Shown: positions 1-7,416, counted from the stretch's first letter. The stretch: 32,938 bases of DNA from an uncultured Bacteroidales bacterium (GCA_902760315.1 CACWFV010000022.1:1-32938), one strand, 5' to 3'. Notes: generated from the letters alone by a model not told the origin. Made by a program: numbers and translations.

Positions 1-21
1 AGCTGAGAACGCTTAAATACT

Positions 22-786
22 ATGAAAAGAAAAACTGTATTATTGTCGCTTGTGGCTGTGGCGTTTACTGTCACAGCATGTAAGACACACTATGAGGTGA
101 CCGCTATCCAGCGCAGCCGTATCCTGGTAGACAGCCGTTACGACCGCCAGCCCGATCAGCAGGCTGCTGACTTCCTGAAACCTTATAAGCAAAAAGTCGA
201 CAGCGTCATGGGGCCCGTGGTGGGTCGTTCTGCACGCTACATGAAGGCTACCCGACCTGAGGGTCCTCTCTCTAACCTTTTGTCCGATATCCTGGTGTGG
301 GCTGCCAAGGATTATAACGAGAAGCCCGATTTTGGTCTGTATAACATGGGAGGCGTGCGTGCCGACCTGCCCAAAGGTGATGTGACCTATGGTGATGTGC
401 TCGACATTGCACCGTTTGAGAACAAGATAGCCTTCGGCACGCTGACAGGTGCCGAGGTACTGGAGCTTTTCTCCCAGATGGCCGCGGTCGGTGGCGAGGG
501 CGTCAGCAGTTCTGTGCGCATGACCATCTCCAAGGATGGCCGCCTGCTCAGCGCTACCATCCATGGCCAGCCCGTCGACCCTACTAAGGACTACCGTCTG
601 ACGACTATCGACTATCTGCTGGGTGGCACCGACAAAATGGAGGCGCTGAAAAAGTGTCGTGACGTCAACGCTCCCAAGGATGCCAACAATAATTCCCGGT
701 TTATCATCATCAACTACTTCCGCCACATGATGCAGCAGGGCAAAGAGGTAGATGCCCAAATCGAGGGTCGCGTAGTCGTAAAATAA
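22..786 (+). CDS. 5'-nucleotidase C-terminal domain lipoprotein
   Basis: A 254-aa protein that looks like the free-standing C-terminal, substrate-binding domain of the UshA-type 5'-nucleotidase family. Residues 1-20 form a lipoprotein signal peptide ending in VTAC, so it should be anchored to a membrane facing the periplasm or surface. The domain runs from about residue 70. Family-like stretches include SNLLSDILVWAA, NMGGVRADLPKGDVTYGDV and PFENKIAFGTLTGAEVLELF; the Phe in the last is in the position that stacks on the nucleobase in UshA. The metallophosphatase half is missing here and is encoded by the next gene, 74 bp downstream. The two products probably act together, hydrolysing nucleotides or related phosphoesters. 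No promoter is visible because only 21 bases precede the ATG. The family is sure, the substrate is not. Confidence 0.85.
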   Translation: MKRKTVLLSLVAVAFTVTACKTHYEVTAIQRSRILVDSRYDRQPDQQAADFLKPYKQKVDSVMGPVVGRSARYMKATRPEGPLSNLLSDILVWAAKDYNEKPDFGLYNMGGVRADLPKGDVTYGDVLDIAPFENKIAFGTLTGAEVLELFSQMAAVGGEGVSSSVRMTISKDGRLLSATIHGQPVDPTKDYRLTTIDYLLGGTDKMEALKKCRDVNAPKDANNNSRFIIINYFRHMMQQGKEVDAQIEGRVVVK

Positions 787-792
787 AATTAT

Positions 793-862
793 GCATTAAG
801 CATTAAGAATTAAGCATTATGCATTATGCATTAAGCATTAAGCATTAAGAATTAAGCATTAT
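793..862 (+). repeat. Ten tandem heptamers (GCATTAA family) between the two nucleotidase genes
   Basis: Ten uninterrupted 7-bp units fill almost the whole intergenic space. In order they are GCATTAA twice, GAATTAA, GCATTAT twice, GCATTAA three times, GAATTAA, GCATTAT. Units 1-4 are identical to units 7-10, so a 28-bp higher-order copy is also present. A partial unit (AAATTAT) precedes at 786-792. The last unit ends in AT and the following G completes the ATG at 861-863, so the repeat supplies the start codon of the downstream gene. No stop-proximal hairpin or TAnnTTTG promoter is visible in the gap. Confidence 0.95.
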
Positions 863-1700
863 GAAAAAGTACCTATTCATTATATTACTGGCATTGGTAT
901 CGCTCTGCGGCCAGGCCAAGAAACCCAAGCAGCTCATTATTCTGCATACCAATGATACCCATTCGGCTATCTTCCCTATCAATCCTCAGCTGCCGGACAC
1001 GATGAAGGCGGGGCGTGGTGGGTTCCTGCGTCGCATCGCCATGCTCAAAGAGGAACGTGCCAAGCATCCCGACCTGCTCTATTTCGACAGTGGTGACTTC
1101 TTCCAGGGCTCTGCCTACTTCACGATGTTCAAGGGTGAGGTAGAGATAGGACTAATGAACCAAATGGGACTCGATGCCTCCATCATTGGCAACCACGAGT
1201 TTGACTTCGGGCTGGAGAACATGGCAAAAATGTTTCGCAAGGCAACTTTCCCCATTCTCTGCGCCAACTACGACTTTACGGGCACTCCCATGGAGGGTAT
1301 CACCAAACCGTGGATTATCATCAAGCGCAACGGTGTGAAGATTGGCGTCTTCGGTGTCAGTCCAAAGATGAAGGGACTGGTTGCTGATAAACACTGTGTT
1401 GGTGTCAAATATTTAGACCCAGCCCAAGTAGCGCTGGAGACAGCCACCATGCTCAAGGAGCAGAAGAAGTGCGACATCGTCATCTGCCTCTCCCACCTAG
1501 GCTGGAATAGCAACCGTGGCGAGGACGACCAGTACATGATTGAGCACTCACGCAACATCGACCTCGTCCTGGGTGGCCACACCCATACCTATATGCCCGT
1601 CCTGGAGCACTGGAACAACATGGACGGCAAGTCCGTCTCCGTCGACCAAAACGGCAAGTCGGCCATCTTCGTTGGCCGCACCGTCGTAGACCTGAAATAG
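861..1700 (+). CDS. Metallophosphatase, 5'-nucleotidase N-terminal (catalytic) domain
   Basis: A 279-aa secreted metallophosphoesterase: the catalytic half of a UshA-type 5'-nucleotidase without its C-terminal domain. Residues 1-19 are a signal peptide (MKKYLFIILLALVSLCGQA). The two-metal site is complete: D32 and H34 in HTNDTH, D79 in DSGDFFQG, N111-H112 in GNHEFDFG, H212 in SHLGWN, and H240/H242 in GGHTHTY. Full-length relatives are about 500-550 aa, and here the missing half is the gene just upstream. The start at 861 is chosen because the signal peptide begins there; the codon is made by the end of a heptamer repeat. No Shine-Dalgarno is present. It converges on porT, with 19 bp between stop codons. 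It is likely cotranscribed with the upstream lipoprotein. Confidence 0.88.
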   Translation: MKKYLFIILLALVSLCGQAKKPKQLIILHTNDTHSAIFPINPQLPDTMKAGRGGFLRRIAMLKEERAKHPDLLYFDSGDFFQGSAYFTMFKGEVEIGLMNQMGLDASIIGNHEFDFGLENMAKMFRKATFPILCANYDFTGTPMEGITKPWIIIKRNGVKIGVFGVSPKMKGLVADKHCVGVKYLDPAQVALETATMLKEQKKCDIVICLSHLGWNSNRGEDDQYMIEHSRNIDLVLGGHTHTYMPVLEHWNNMDGKSVSVDQNGKSAIFVGRTVVDLK

Positions 1701-1719
1701 GAAGGCCGACAAGCCTCCG

Positions 1720-2466
1720 TTACTCGAAATAGAAAGTAAGAACTATCATCTTCGACCGCGCACCGCTCACCGAACCCGCATAGGTACGTAGGTTAGCGTC
1801 GCGCAGTTCGTTGACGTGGTTTTTGTCCAGCACGTCACCCAGTCCGAAGCAAAACTTCAGCTCCGGTATCAGCTTGAAGAACGGCAGGTAGAAGTCGCAG
1901 CCCATGCCCACCTCCACCATTGTGTCGAAGCGCTTGATGCGTATCATGTCCTGTTCGCCGCTCGTCAGGTTAATCATCGGGTTCACGCCCGCCATCAAGT
2001 AAGGCCGGCAATTGTTCCAGCGCGGTGCGGCAAACTTAACATCCACCGGCACCGAGACGTACGTGTTCTTCATGTCCTGCGTCTTGCGCAGCGGCATGCC
2101 CGTCTCGTCGGTCTCCTTCATGTTAATCAGCGTCAGGTGCTTCGCACCGAAGTGCATTGTCGGCGTCACGCGCAGCGACAGGTTGTTCGTCAGTCGCAAC
2201 TCGCCCAGCACGCCCACCGAGAAGCCCGCTGCCCAGCGGTCTGCGTCGCACAGCACGTAGCGCTCCTGCATCACGCCGTTCTCGTCTTCCATCAGGTGCG
2301 GTCCCGTCTGGTCAAACTCTATATCCTGCAGGTGCATGCCCACCAGAATGCCGAAGTGCATGGGGCGCAGGTCTATGTATGGCTTGTGCTGCACGCGGCG
2401 GTCCTGTTGGGCCGTGGCCGTCAGCGCCGAGAGCAGCGCCAGTATAAGGATGATTCGTTGTTTCAT
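1720..2466 (-). CDS. porT: Type IX secretion system protein PorT (outer-membrane beta-barrel)
   Basis: A protein of 248 aa from the MKQRI start (250 aa from an ATG six bases further upstream). The signal peptide is MKQRIILILALLSALTATAQ. The mature part opens with KPYIDLRPMHFGILVGMHLQ, the PorT/SprT signature, followed by alternating hydrophobic strands and a C-terminal strand ending in aromatic FYFE, as expected of an 8-strand barrel. PorT is needed for type IX secretion in Bacteroidetes, probably in outer-membrane assembly. It is convergent with the metallophosphatase and divergent from the ferredoxin unit. No clear TAnnTTTG box was found upstream on its strand. A generic barrel of the same fold is the alternative, but the N-terminal signature favours PorT. 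Confidence 0.8.
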   Translation of the reverse strand: MKQRIILILALLSALTATAQQDRRVQHKPYIDLRPMHFGILVGMHLQDIEFDQTGPHLMEDENGVMQERYVLCDADRWAAGFSVGVLGELRLTNNLSLRVTPTMHFGAKHLTLINMKETDETGMPLRKTQDMKNTYVSVPVDVKFAAPRWNNCRPYLMAGVNPMINLTSGEQDMIRIKRFDTMVEVGMGCDFYLPFFKLIPELKFCFGLGDVLDKNHVNELRDANLRTYAGSVSGARSKMIVLTFYFE

Positions 2467-2568
2467 ATGCAATAGTAATAACGCACCGACAGCCCCTTTT
2501 ATTATTTCGACTATGTATAAATTATGAAAATAACTCCCCCAAATTAGGTATTATTCAAAAAAAATACC

Positions 2569-2576
2569 TACCTTTG
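2569..2576 (+). promoter_or_regulatory. Bacteroidetes -7 box TACCTTTG for the ferredoxin gene
   Basis: TACCTTTG matches the TAnnTTTG consensus recognised by the primary sigma factor of Bacteroidetes. It lies about 50 bp before the ferredoxin ATG in an AT-rich region. No convincing -33 TTTG was seen at the usual spacing. Confidence 0.75.
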
Positions 2577-2625
2577 CATCACAAATAATTATTATCTTTA
2601 ACAAACTAAACAAATACAAAAGATT

Positions 2626-2793
2626 ATGGCATACGTAATTGGTGACGACTGCATCGCATGTGGAACATGTATCGATGAGTGCCCCGCAGGAGCTATCTCT
2701 GAGGGCGACAAGTATTCTATCAACCCCGATATGTGCACCGAGTGCGGTACATGCGCTGACGTTTGTCCGTCAGAGGCTATCAGCCTTCCCTAA
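2626..2793 (+). CDS. 2[4Fe-4S] bacterial ferredoxin
   Basis: A 55-aa soluble electron carrier. It has two complete cluster motifs: C9-x2-C12-x2-C15-x3-CP19 (CIACGTCIDECP) and C37-x2-C40-x2-C43-x3-CP47 (CTECGTCADVCP). The length is normal for clostridial-type ferredoxins. It probably serves pyruvate:ferredoxin oxidoreductase or related redox enzymes in an anaerobe; the partner is inferred, since no oxidoreductase lies nearby. The start ATG follows an A-rich leader without Shine-Dalgarno, as usual in this phylum. It is monocistronic, with its own promoter and a strong terminator right after the stop, which suggests high independent expression. Confidence 0.95.
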   Translation: MAYVIGDDCIACGTCIDECPAGAISEGDKYSINPDMCTECGTCADVCPSEAISLP

Positions 2794-2824
2794 TAGGAAT
2801 CAGCTGAATTTATGTGGTTAAGCA

Positions 2825-2860
2825 GTGGGCTGCCCTTAGGGGCGGCCCACTCATTTTTTT
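2825..2860 (+). terminator. Rho-independent terminator after the ferredoxin gene
   Basis: A 10-bp stem GTGGGCTGCC / GGCGGCCCAC (one T-G wobble) with loop CTTAGG is followed by TCATTTTTTT. It lies 31 bp after the stop codon. Confidence 0.93.
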
Positions 2861-2882
2861 GCATTTTTTTAGTTGAAAGTTA

Positions 2883-2911
2883 TTGTGTTTCAAATAAATG
2901 TTGTATCTTTG
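2883..2911 (+). promoter_or_regulatory. Promoter (-33 TTG, -7 TATCTTTG) for the LruC-like gene
   Basis: TATCTTTG at 2904-2911 matches TAnnTTTG, with TTG at 2883-2885 separated by 18 bp. The leader to the ATG at 2959 is about 40 nt. Confidence 0.82.
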
Positions 2912-2958
2912 CACCCAAGAAAATGATTAAATCTTAGCTAAGTAAAATTTCAAGTACA

Positions 2959-4254
2959 ATGAAGAGAGTTAATTTTATTGCAAGTGTGGCCGCCATAGCC
3001 TGTGGCGCTATGGTTGCAGCCTCCTGTTCCAGCTCTGATTCTGGCTTTACCCAGGACGACAAAAAGCAGATGCAGGCTGAAGTTTACGAAAATGCCTTTA
3101 AGCAGGAGTTTGGTACCCCTGCCTCTAACCATGACTGGGGCTTTGGCAGCTTCCAGATGGTCGAAGCTACTACCCCTGAGGGTTCGCCCGCTATTGTTGA
3201 GACTGCAGCCGCCGGTGCCCCACGCCGTGCTGTCGCGGAGTCTGTAAAGGGCATCTCGCCCGTCAAGTACAACTCAAAAGAAGATGTGTTGGGCCGCGAG
3301 ACCCTGACGGCTTACTTCTTCCTCCGCATCGACAACAAGATTGTACAGAAAGAGGTCAATGGCACACAGTTCAATAGCTCCAACGACTATTATCCGAAAC
3401 CCAATCTCGACCTGGGCAATGGCGTCAAGGACAGCCAGACCAATACCGACAACCAGGGCACCGTCATCGTTGCCAAGTGGAAGCAGCTGGGCATCACCAA
3501 CGACAACAATGGTCTCTCCTACGCTTCTGTCGACCAGCCCATCTCTGAGGAAATCTTTGCTCAGTGTCCTTCTTTCGAGACCATGGCGCTCCACGTGCCC
3601 GATGCGAAGAAAATTGAGATTGCCGGCAGTCTGGAGGCTTTCAACTCCACCAACTATAAGATTTTCTGGTATGTCGCCAAGTGGCAGACCAACGACCGTT
3701 TCTTCCATGTCGACGGCGTCCTCGTACCGAAAGACCAGATCACCGTCAACATTCCTGAGTACAAGAAGCGCATCATCGTCGAGGACCTGAAGGGTAACAT
3801 CAACTCCGGCACCCAGGTCAACGGCAGCGACTTCGACTTCAACGACGTTGTCTTCGACGCCATCACCTGGAACATCGACGGCAAGAACCACCTGAAGATT
3901 ATCCTCCGCGCCGCCGGTGGCCGTAACCCCATCTATGTGGCCGGCAAGGAAATCCACGATGGCGTAGGCTACATGTTCAACACTGAGAATCCTGACTACG
4001 AGTACAGCAAGGTCATCGTCGAGGACCAGATCATCAGCGAGAATGCCTCTACCTTCGACTTCAACAGCATTCCTGTTGAGGTAGAGATTGACGGTGTGCG
4101 CACTGCAGCAGGTTCCAACATCGGCGAAGCTCCTGAGAAGATTGCCGTAGGCCTCGACTACAAATGGTGCCCTGAGCGTCAGAACATCAAGACGGTCTAT
4201 CCCCGCTTCACCAACTACGTCAGCGACAAGACCATCGGTAATTGGTGGAAGTAA
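2959..4254 (+). CDS. LruC-domain-like surface lipoprotein
   Basis: A 431-aa exported protein. The N-terminus has a signal peptide with a probable lipobox VAASC (Cys23), followed by an acidic/Ser linker. Around residues 45-60 it has FGTPASNHDWGF, an N-terminal motif seen in many Bacteroidales surface lipoproteins. The C-terminal part contains NGSDFDFNDVVFDA (about residues 289-302) and GLDYKWCPE near the end, typical of LruC/DUF4842-type domains; the Asp-rich stretch may bind calcium. Function is unknown. LruC was named in Leptospira, and homologues in Bacteroidales are thought to be surface or adhesin-like proteins. It has its own promoter and terminator, so it is monocistronic. The domain assignment is from motif memory, not a search. 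Confidence 0.72.
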   Translation: MKRVNFIASVAAIACGAMVAASCSSSDSGFTQDDKKQMQAEVYENAFKQEFGTPASNHDWGFGSFQMVEATTPEGSPAIVETAAAGAPRRAVAESVKGISPVKYNSKEDVLGRETLTAYFFLRIDNKIVQKEVNGTQFNSSNDYYPKPNLDLGNGVKDSQTNTDNQGTVIVAKWKQLGITNDNNGLSYASVDQPISEEIFAQCPSFETMALHVPDAKKIEIAGSLEAFNSTNYKIFWYVAKWQTNDRFFHVDGVLVPKDQITVNIPEYKKRIIVEDLKGNINSGTQVNGSDFDFNDVVFDAITWNIDGKNHLKIILRAAGGRNPIYVAGKEIHDGVGYMFNTENPDYEYSKVIVEDQIISENASTFDFNSIPVEVEIDGVRTAAGSNIGEAPEKIAVGLDYKWCPERQNIKTVYPRFTNYVSDKTIGNWWK

Positions 4255-4284
4255 TCTCCCCCATAGCTGAACTATCCTATAAGA

Positions 4285-4322
4285 CCCGCTCAAGCTTCTG
4301 CTTGGCGGGCCTTATTATTTTC
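4285..4322 (+). terminator. Terminator after the LruC-like gene
   Basis: Stem CCCGC(T)CAAGC / GCTTGGCGGG with one bulged T and loop TTCT, followed by the interrupted T-rich tail CCTTATTATTTTCC. It lies about 30 bp after the stop. Confidence 0.85.
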
Positions 4323-4418
4323 CTCAATGGCTGCATGTTACCAGGCGTGACATGACAAAATATTGGCATAAATGCTATCAGAGTGTTGCAAACATAAAGC
4401 ATTAACAATCAGGCACAG

Positions 4419-4445
4419 AAAAAGGGAACCTGATTGATTCCCTTT
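4419..4445 (-). terminator. Terminator for tRNA-Ser on the minus strand
   Basis: Read on the minus strand, AAAGGGAA, a 9-nt loop and TTCCCTTT form a perfect 8-bp stem, followed by TTCTG, giving a run of five T. It lies about 65 bp beyond the tRNA 3' end, after the duplicated tRNA tail. Confidence 0.7.
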
Positions 4446-4456
4446 AAGCTATTTTC

Positions 4457-4528
4457 GCGGAGAGAACAGGATTCGCTTTGCCTCAAGAGCTTTGAATCCT
4501 TTTCTTCCTGCGGAGAGAACAGGATTCG
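4457..4528. repeat. 19-bp direct repeat of the tRNA-Ser 3' end
   Basis: Copy one (4457-4475) and copy two (4510-4528) are identical: GCGGAGAGAACAGGATTCG. Copy two is the last 18 nt of the tRNA-Ser gene, discriminator base included, plus one flanking base. The copies are offset by 53 bp and flanking bases differ on both sides. This is the pattern left at tRNA 3' ends by site-specific integration, but no integrase or element lies between them. Confidence 0.85.
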
Positions 4529-4598
4529 AACCTGCGAACCGGTTTTGCCGGTTACACGCTTTCCAGGCGTGCCTCTTCAACCACTCGAGCACCTCTCC
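4511..4598 (-). tRNA. tRNA-Ser (anticodon GGA)
   Basis: On the minus strand an 88-nt tRNA can be folded. The acceptor is GGAGAGG paired with TCTCTCC (one G-T) with discriminator G. The anticodon stem CACGC/GCGTG holds the loop CTGGAAA, giving anticodon GGA for UCC/UCU codons. The long variable arm AACCGGCAAAACCGGTT is the class II feature of serine tRNAs, and the T-loop is GGTTCGAATCC. The 3' CCA is not encoded (the next bases are CAG). It has its own promoter and a long hairpin leader. Its 3' end is duplicated 53 bp downstream. Confidence 0.96.
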
Positions 4599-4608
4599 AA
4601 AATACACT

Positions 4609-4641
4609 TTTGCACCCGCAATGCGGAATTGCGGGTGCAAA
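4609..4641 (-). repeat. Perfect 14-bp inverted repeat in the tRNA-Ser leader
   Basis: TTTGCACCCGCAAT (4609-4622), loop GCGGA, and ATTGCGGGTGCAA plus A (4628-4641) form a perfect 14-bp stem. It begins inside the tRNA promoter's -7 box and ends 10 bp before the mature tRNA. The expected transcription start falls inside the hairpin, so it may be a DNA-level operator, a duplicated promoter, or a target of 5' processing. Confidence 0.85.
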
Positions 4642-4645
4642 GGTA
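4638..4645 (-). promoter_or_regulatory. -7 box TACCTTTG for tRNA-Ser
   Basis: The minus strand reads CACTACCTTTGCACCC, an exact TAnnTTTG match about 40 bp upstream of the mature tRNA 5' end. Confidence 0.8.
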
Positions 4646-4776
4646 GTGTAAATTGAGGAGAAAACACGATTTTAATTGTTAATCTAATTAAAAATCGTGA
4701 TATTTAGTCACCAGAGTTGCGACTTCCGGTATCTCCTTTAGCTGCCAGAGGTGTTTTTTCCGACATCATCCGATGC
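4646..4776. other. Intergenic gap with nothing recognised
   Basis: An AT-rich stretch between the tRNA promoter and the clpB stop. No clear hairpin with T-tract for clpB, no ORF and no second RNA gene was seen. Confidence 0.5.
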
Positions 4777-7284
4777 TTAGTTGCGGAACACCAAGCCCTC
4801 GCCAAACTCGTCGATGATGATAGGCTTTGAGCGGTCTACCTGTTCAGCCAGTATCTTGCGCGAGAGGTCGTTGAGCACCAGGTTCTGGATAGCGCGCTTC
4901 ACAGGTCGGGCGCCAAATTCAGGGTCATAGCCCTCCTGTGCCAGGTATTGTACAGCCTGGTCAGTCAACTGCAGGGTGATGCCCTGCGGTTGCAGCATGT
5001 CCGCCACCCGTTTCATCTGCAGGCGCACCACATCAGCAATCTGCTGTTTGGTAAGCTGCTGGAAGGTGATAATCTCGTCGATACGGTTCAAGAACTCCGG
5101 GCGCATGGTCATACGCAATTCCTCACGAGTAGCATTAGAGGTCATGATGATGATAGTGTTCTTGAAGTTGGCCGTACGCCCCTTGTTATCCGTAAGCCGT
5201 CCGTCGTCCAGCACCTGGAGCAAGATGTTGAAGACGTCGGGGTGAGCCTTCTCTATCTCATCGAACAGCAACACCTGATAGGGTTTACGGCGCACAGCCT
5301 CCGTCAGTTGGCCACCCTCGTCGTAGCCCACATAGCCCGGAGGAGCACCAATCAGTCGGCTGACGGTGTGCTTCTCCTGATACTCCGACATGTCGATACG
5401 CGTCATCATCTGCTCATCATTGAAGAGGTACTCAGCCAGTGCCTTAGCCAGTTCCGTTTTACCCACACCCGTGGTGCCGAGGAATATGAACGATGCTATA
5501 GGGCGTTTCGGGTCTTGCAGTCCTGCACGGCTGCGACGTACCGCATCCGAGACAGCATTGATAGCCTCATCCTGTCCGATGACCCGGCGGTGCAGTTCTT
5601 CCTCCAGGTGTAGCAGTTTCTCGCGCTCACTCTGTAGCATGCGGTTGACGGGAATACCTGTCCAGCGGCTCACCACCTCAGCGATATCGTCGGCCGTCAC
5701 TTCTTCACGCACCATGGCGTTGCCACCCTGTGCCGATGCCAGTTGTGCCTGGATTGCCTTGATATCATCTTCCAGTGCCTTCAGTTTCGAGTAGCGTATC
5801 TCTGCCACCTTGCCATAGTCGCCCTCGCGCTCAGCACGCTCAGCCTCGTACTTCAGGTTCTCCATCTCCTGCTTATCCTGCTGGATTTTGTTCACCAGCT
5901 GGCGCTCGCCTTCCCACTTGGCGCGGAACTGCGTCTCCTGTTCTTTCAGTTCGGCAATCTCTTTGTCCAGTTGGGCTATCTTCGGTTCGTCACCCTCACG
6001 CTTGATGGCCTCGCGCTCAATCTCCAGCTGGGCCAAGCGACGCGTAATCTCGTCCAGTTCCTCAGGCACGGAGTCACGCTCCATGCGCAACTTGGCGGCA
6101 GCCTCATCCATGAGGTCAATGGCCTTATCAGGCAAGAAGCGCTCAGAGATGTAGCGCTCCGACAGTTGAACGGCAGCAATACAAGCATCATCCTGGATAC
6201 GCACCTTATGATGGTTCTCATAGCGCTCCTTCAGACCACGCAGTATGGAGATGGCGCTAAGTTCATCAGGCTCGTCCACCATAACCGTCTGGAAACGACG
6301 TTCCAGGGCTTTGTCCTTCTCAAAGTACTTCTGATACTCGTTCAGTGTCGTAGCACCGATGGCGCGCAACTCGCCACGAGCCAGTGCCGGCTTCAAGATG
6401 TTGGCAGCATCCATGGCTCCCTCGCCGCCACCAGCACCCACCAGCGTGTGTATCTCGTCGATGAACAGGATGATGCGTCCGTCGGCTTTCGTCACCTCGT
6501 TGATGACACTCTTCAGACGTTCCTCGAACTCACCCTTGTACTTAGCACCTGCCACCAGTGCCCCCATGTCGAGTGAGTAGAGCTGCTTGTCTTTCAAATT
6601 CTCCGGTACGTCACCACGTACAATACGCTGAGCCAATCCCTCGACAATGGCCGTCTTACCCGTACCAGGCTCACCTATTAATATAGGGTTGTTCTTGGTA
6701 CGGCGCGACAGTATCTGAAGCAGTCGGCGTATCTCGTCATCACGCCCGATGACAGGGTCAAGCTTCCCCTGACGAGCCATCTCCACCAGGTTCTTGGCAT
6801 ATTTCTCCAACGACTGGTAGTTGTCGTCAGCCGACTGCGACTGCACCTTCTGTCCCTGGCGCAGCGCCTGGATAGCAGCACGCAGTTCCTTCTCTGTAAC
6901 ACCCGCATCCTTCAGGATACGGCCTGCCGTCTGACCATCCGTCAGCAGTGCCAGTAGCAATGGTTCTGCGCTGACGAACTCGTCGCCCATCTTCTGTGCG
7001 TAGTCCTGTGCCTTCAATAACACCTTGTTGGCATCTCCGGACAGATAGGGCTCGCCCCCTGTCACACGAGGCAGGTGTTGCAACTCCGATTGGACGAGCA
7101 TGTCAATCTGTTGGGCGTTGACTCCCAACTTCTGCAGCAGGAAGTTCACGACGTCCCCGGCCTTGCTCATTACGCCTGCCAGCAGGTGTATGGGTTCAAT
7201 GGTCTGCTGGCCGTTGCGCTGTGCGGTGTTGACAGCCTCTTGAACTGCTTCCTGCGCCTTGATAGTAAACTTGTCTAATGTCAT
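4777..7284 (-). CDS. clpB: ATP-dependent disaggregase ClpB
   Basis: An 835-aa cytoplasmic Hsp100 chaperone that, with DnaK/DnaJ/GrpE, pulls polypeptides out of aggregates. The Clp N-domain is residues 1-145. NBD1 has Walker A GEPGTGKT at 204-211, Walker [14 protein letters not shown], and pore loop KYKGEF. The coiled-coil M domain is about 405-525, NBD2 has GTTGVGKT at about 603-610 with GYVGYDEGG, and [11 protein letters not shown] starts near 728. It lacks the IGF/L loop used for ClpP binding, as expected for ClpB. Oddity: between sensor-1 MTSN (714-717) and RPEF only about 10 residues are present, against about 30 in E. coli ClpB, which partly explains a length below the usual 855-865. The start is fixed by a rare canonical Shine-Dalgarno at 8-nt spacing. 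It lies downstream of an acyl-CoA synthetase gene on the same strand, separated by a strong hairpin. Confidence 0.97.
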   Translation of the reverse strand: MTLDKFTIKAQEAVQEAVNTAQRNGQQTIEPIHLLAGVMSKAGDVVNFLLQKLGVNAQQIDMLVQSELQHLPRVTGGEPYLSGDANKVLLKAQDYAQKMGDEFVSAEPLLLALLTDGQTAGRILKDAGVTEKELRAAIQALRQGQKVQSQSADDNYQSLEKYAKNLVEMARQGKLDPVIGRDDEIRRLLQILSRRTKNNPILIGEPGTGKTAIVEGLAQRIVRGDVPENLKDKQLYSLDMGALVAGAKYKGEFEERLKSVINEVTKADGRIILFIDEIHTLVGAGGGEGAMDAANILKPALARGELRAIGATTLNEYQKYFEKDKALERRFQTVMVDEPDELSAISILRGLKERYENHHKVRIQDDACIAAVQLSERYISERFLPDKAIDLMDEAAAKLRMERDSVPEELDEITRRLAQLEIEREAIKREGDEPKIAQLDKEIAELKEQETQFRAKWEGERQLVNKIQQDKQEMENLKYEAERAEREGDYGKVAEIRYSKLKALEDDIKAIQAQLASAQGGNAMVREEVTADDIAEVVSRWTGIPVNRMLQSEREKLLHLEEELHRRVIGQDEAINAVSDAVRRSRAGLQDPKRPIASFIFLGTTGVGKTELAKALAEYLFNDEQMMTRIDMSEYQEKHTVSRLIGAPPGYVGYDEGGQLTEAVRRKPYQVLLFDEIEKAHPDVFNILLQVLDDGRLTDNKGRTANFKNTIIIMTSNATREELRMTMRPEFLNRIDEIITFQQLTKQQIADVVRLQMKRVADMLQPQGITLQLTDQAVQYLAQEGYDPEFGARPVKRAIQNLVLNDLSRKILAEQVDRSKPIIIDEFGEGLVFRN

Positions 7285-7292
7285 AGTGTTGT

Positions 7293-7298
7293 CCTCCT
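7293..7298 (-). promoter_or_regulatory. Canonical Shine-Dalgarno AGGAGG of clpB
   Basis: The minus strand reads TAGGAGGACAACACT then ATG: AGGAGG with an 8-nt spacer. Most genes in this window have only A/T-rich leaders, so this site is unusual here and decides the clpB start. Confidence 0.85.
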
Positions 7299-7350
7299 AT
7301 TAGTTTATTTGTTTTCTAACCACAGGCGAACAAACTACGTGCCGAAAGCA

Positions 7351-7397
7351 GGAAATCCGACAAAGTGGCACGACTCGCTGCCATTTTGTCGGATTCC
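7351..7397 (-). repeat. Long imperfect hairpin between the acyl-CoA synthetase gene and clpB
   Basis: GGAAATCCGACAAAGTGGCA (7351-7370) and TGCCATTTTGTCGGATTCC (7379-7397) pair over 19 bp with one bulged A and one wobble, closing an 8-nt loop CGACTCGC. It starts 20 bp after the synthetase stop on the minus strand. It probably ends that transcript or insulates clpB, although no long T-run follows in either direction. A clpB operator is the alternative. Confidence 0.8.
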
Positions 7398-7416
7398 AGA
7401 TATCACTGCGTTGACC

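Noticed and set aside
793-862. CRISPR-like array
   Set aside because: Units are 7 bp with no spacers, so this is a simple tandem repeat.
3274-4293. 339-aa open frame on the minus strand opposite the LruC-like gene
   Set aside because: The Val/Asp-rich translation is the usual complement artefact; the plus-strand protein has signal peptide, motifs, promoter and terminator.
4389-4396. Minus-strand TATGTTTG box downstream of tRNA-Ser
   Set aside because: It matches TAnnTTTG but drives nothing except antisense into the LruC-like gene, so chance is likely.
7364-7382. Sigma-54-like TGGCACG...TGC element upstream of clpB
   Set aside because: The second half reads GCTGCC rather than TTGCA, and the match is part of the inverted-repeat hairpin; no sigma-54 activator is nearby.
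7285-7416. CIRCE heat-shock operator upstream of clpB
   Set aside because: The TTAGCACTC-N9-GAGTGCTAA consensus is absent.
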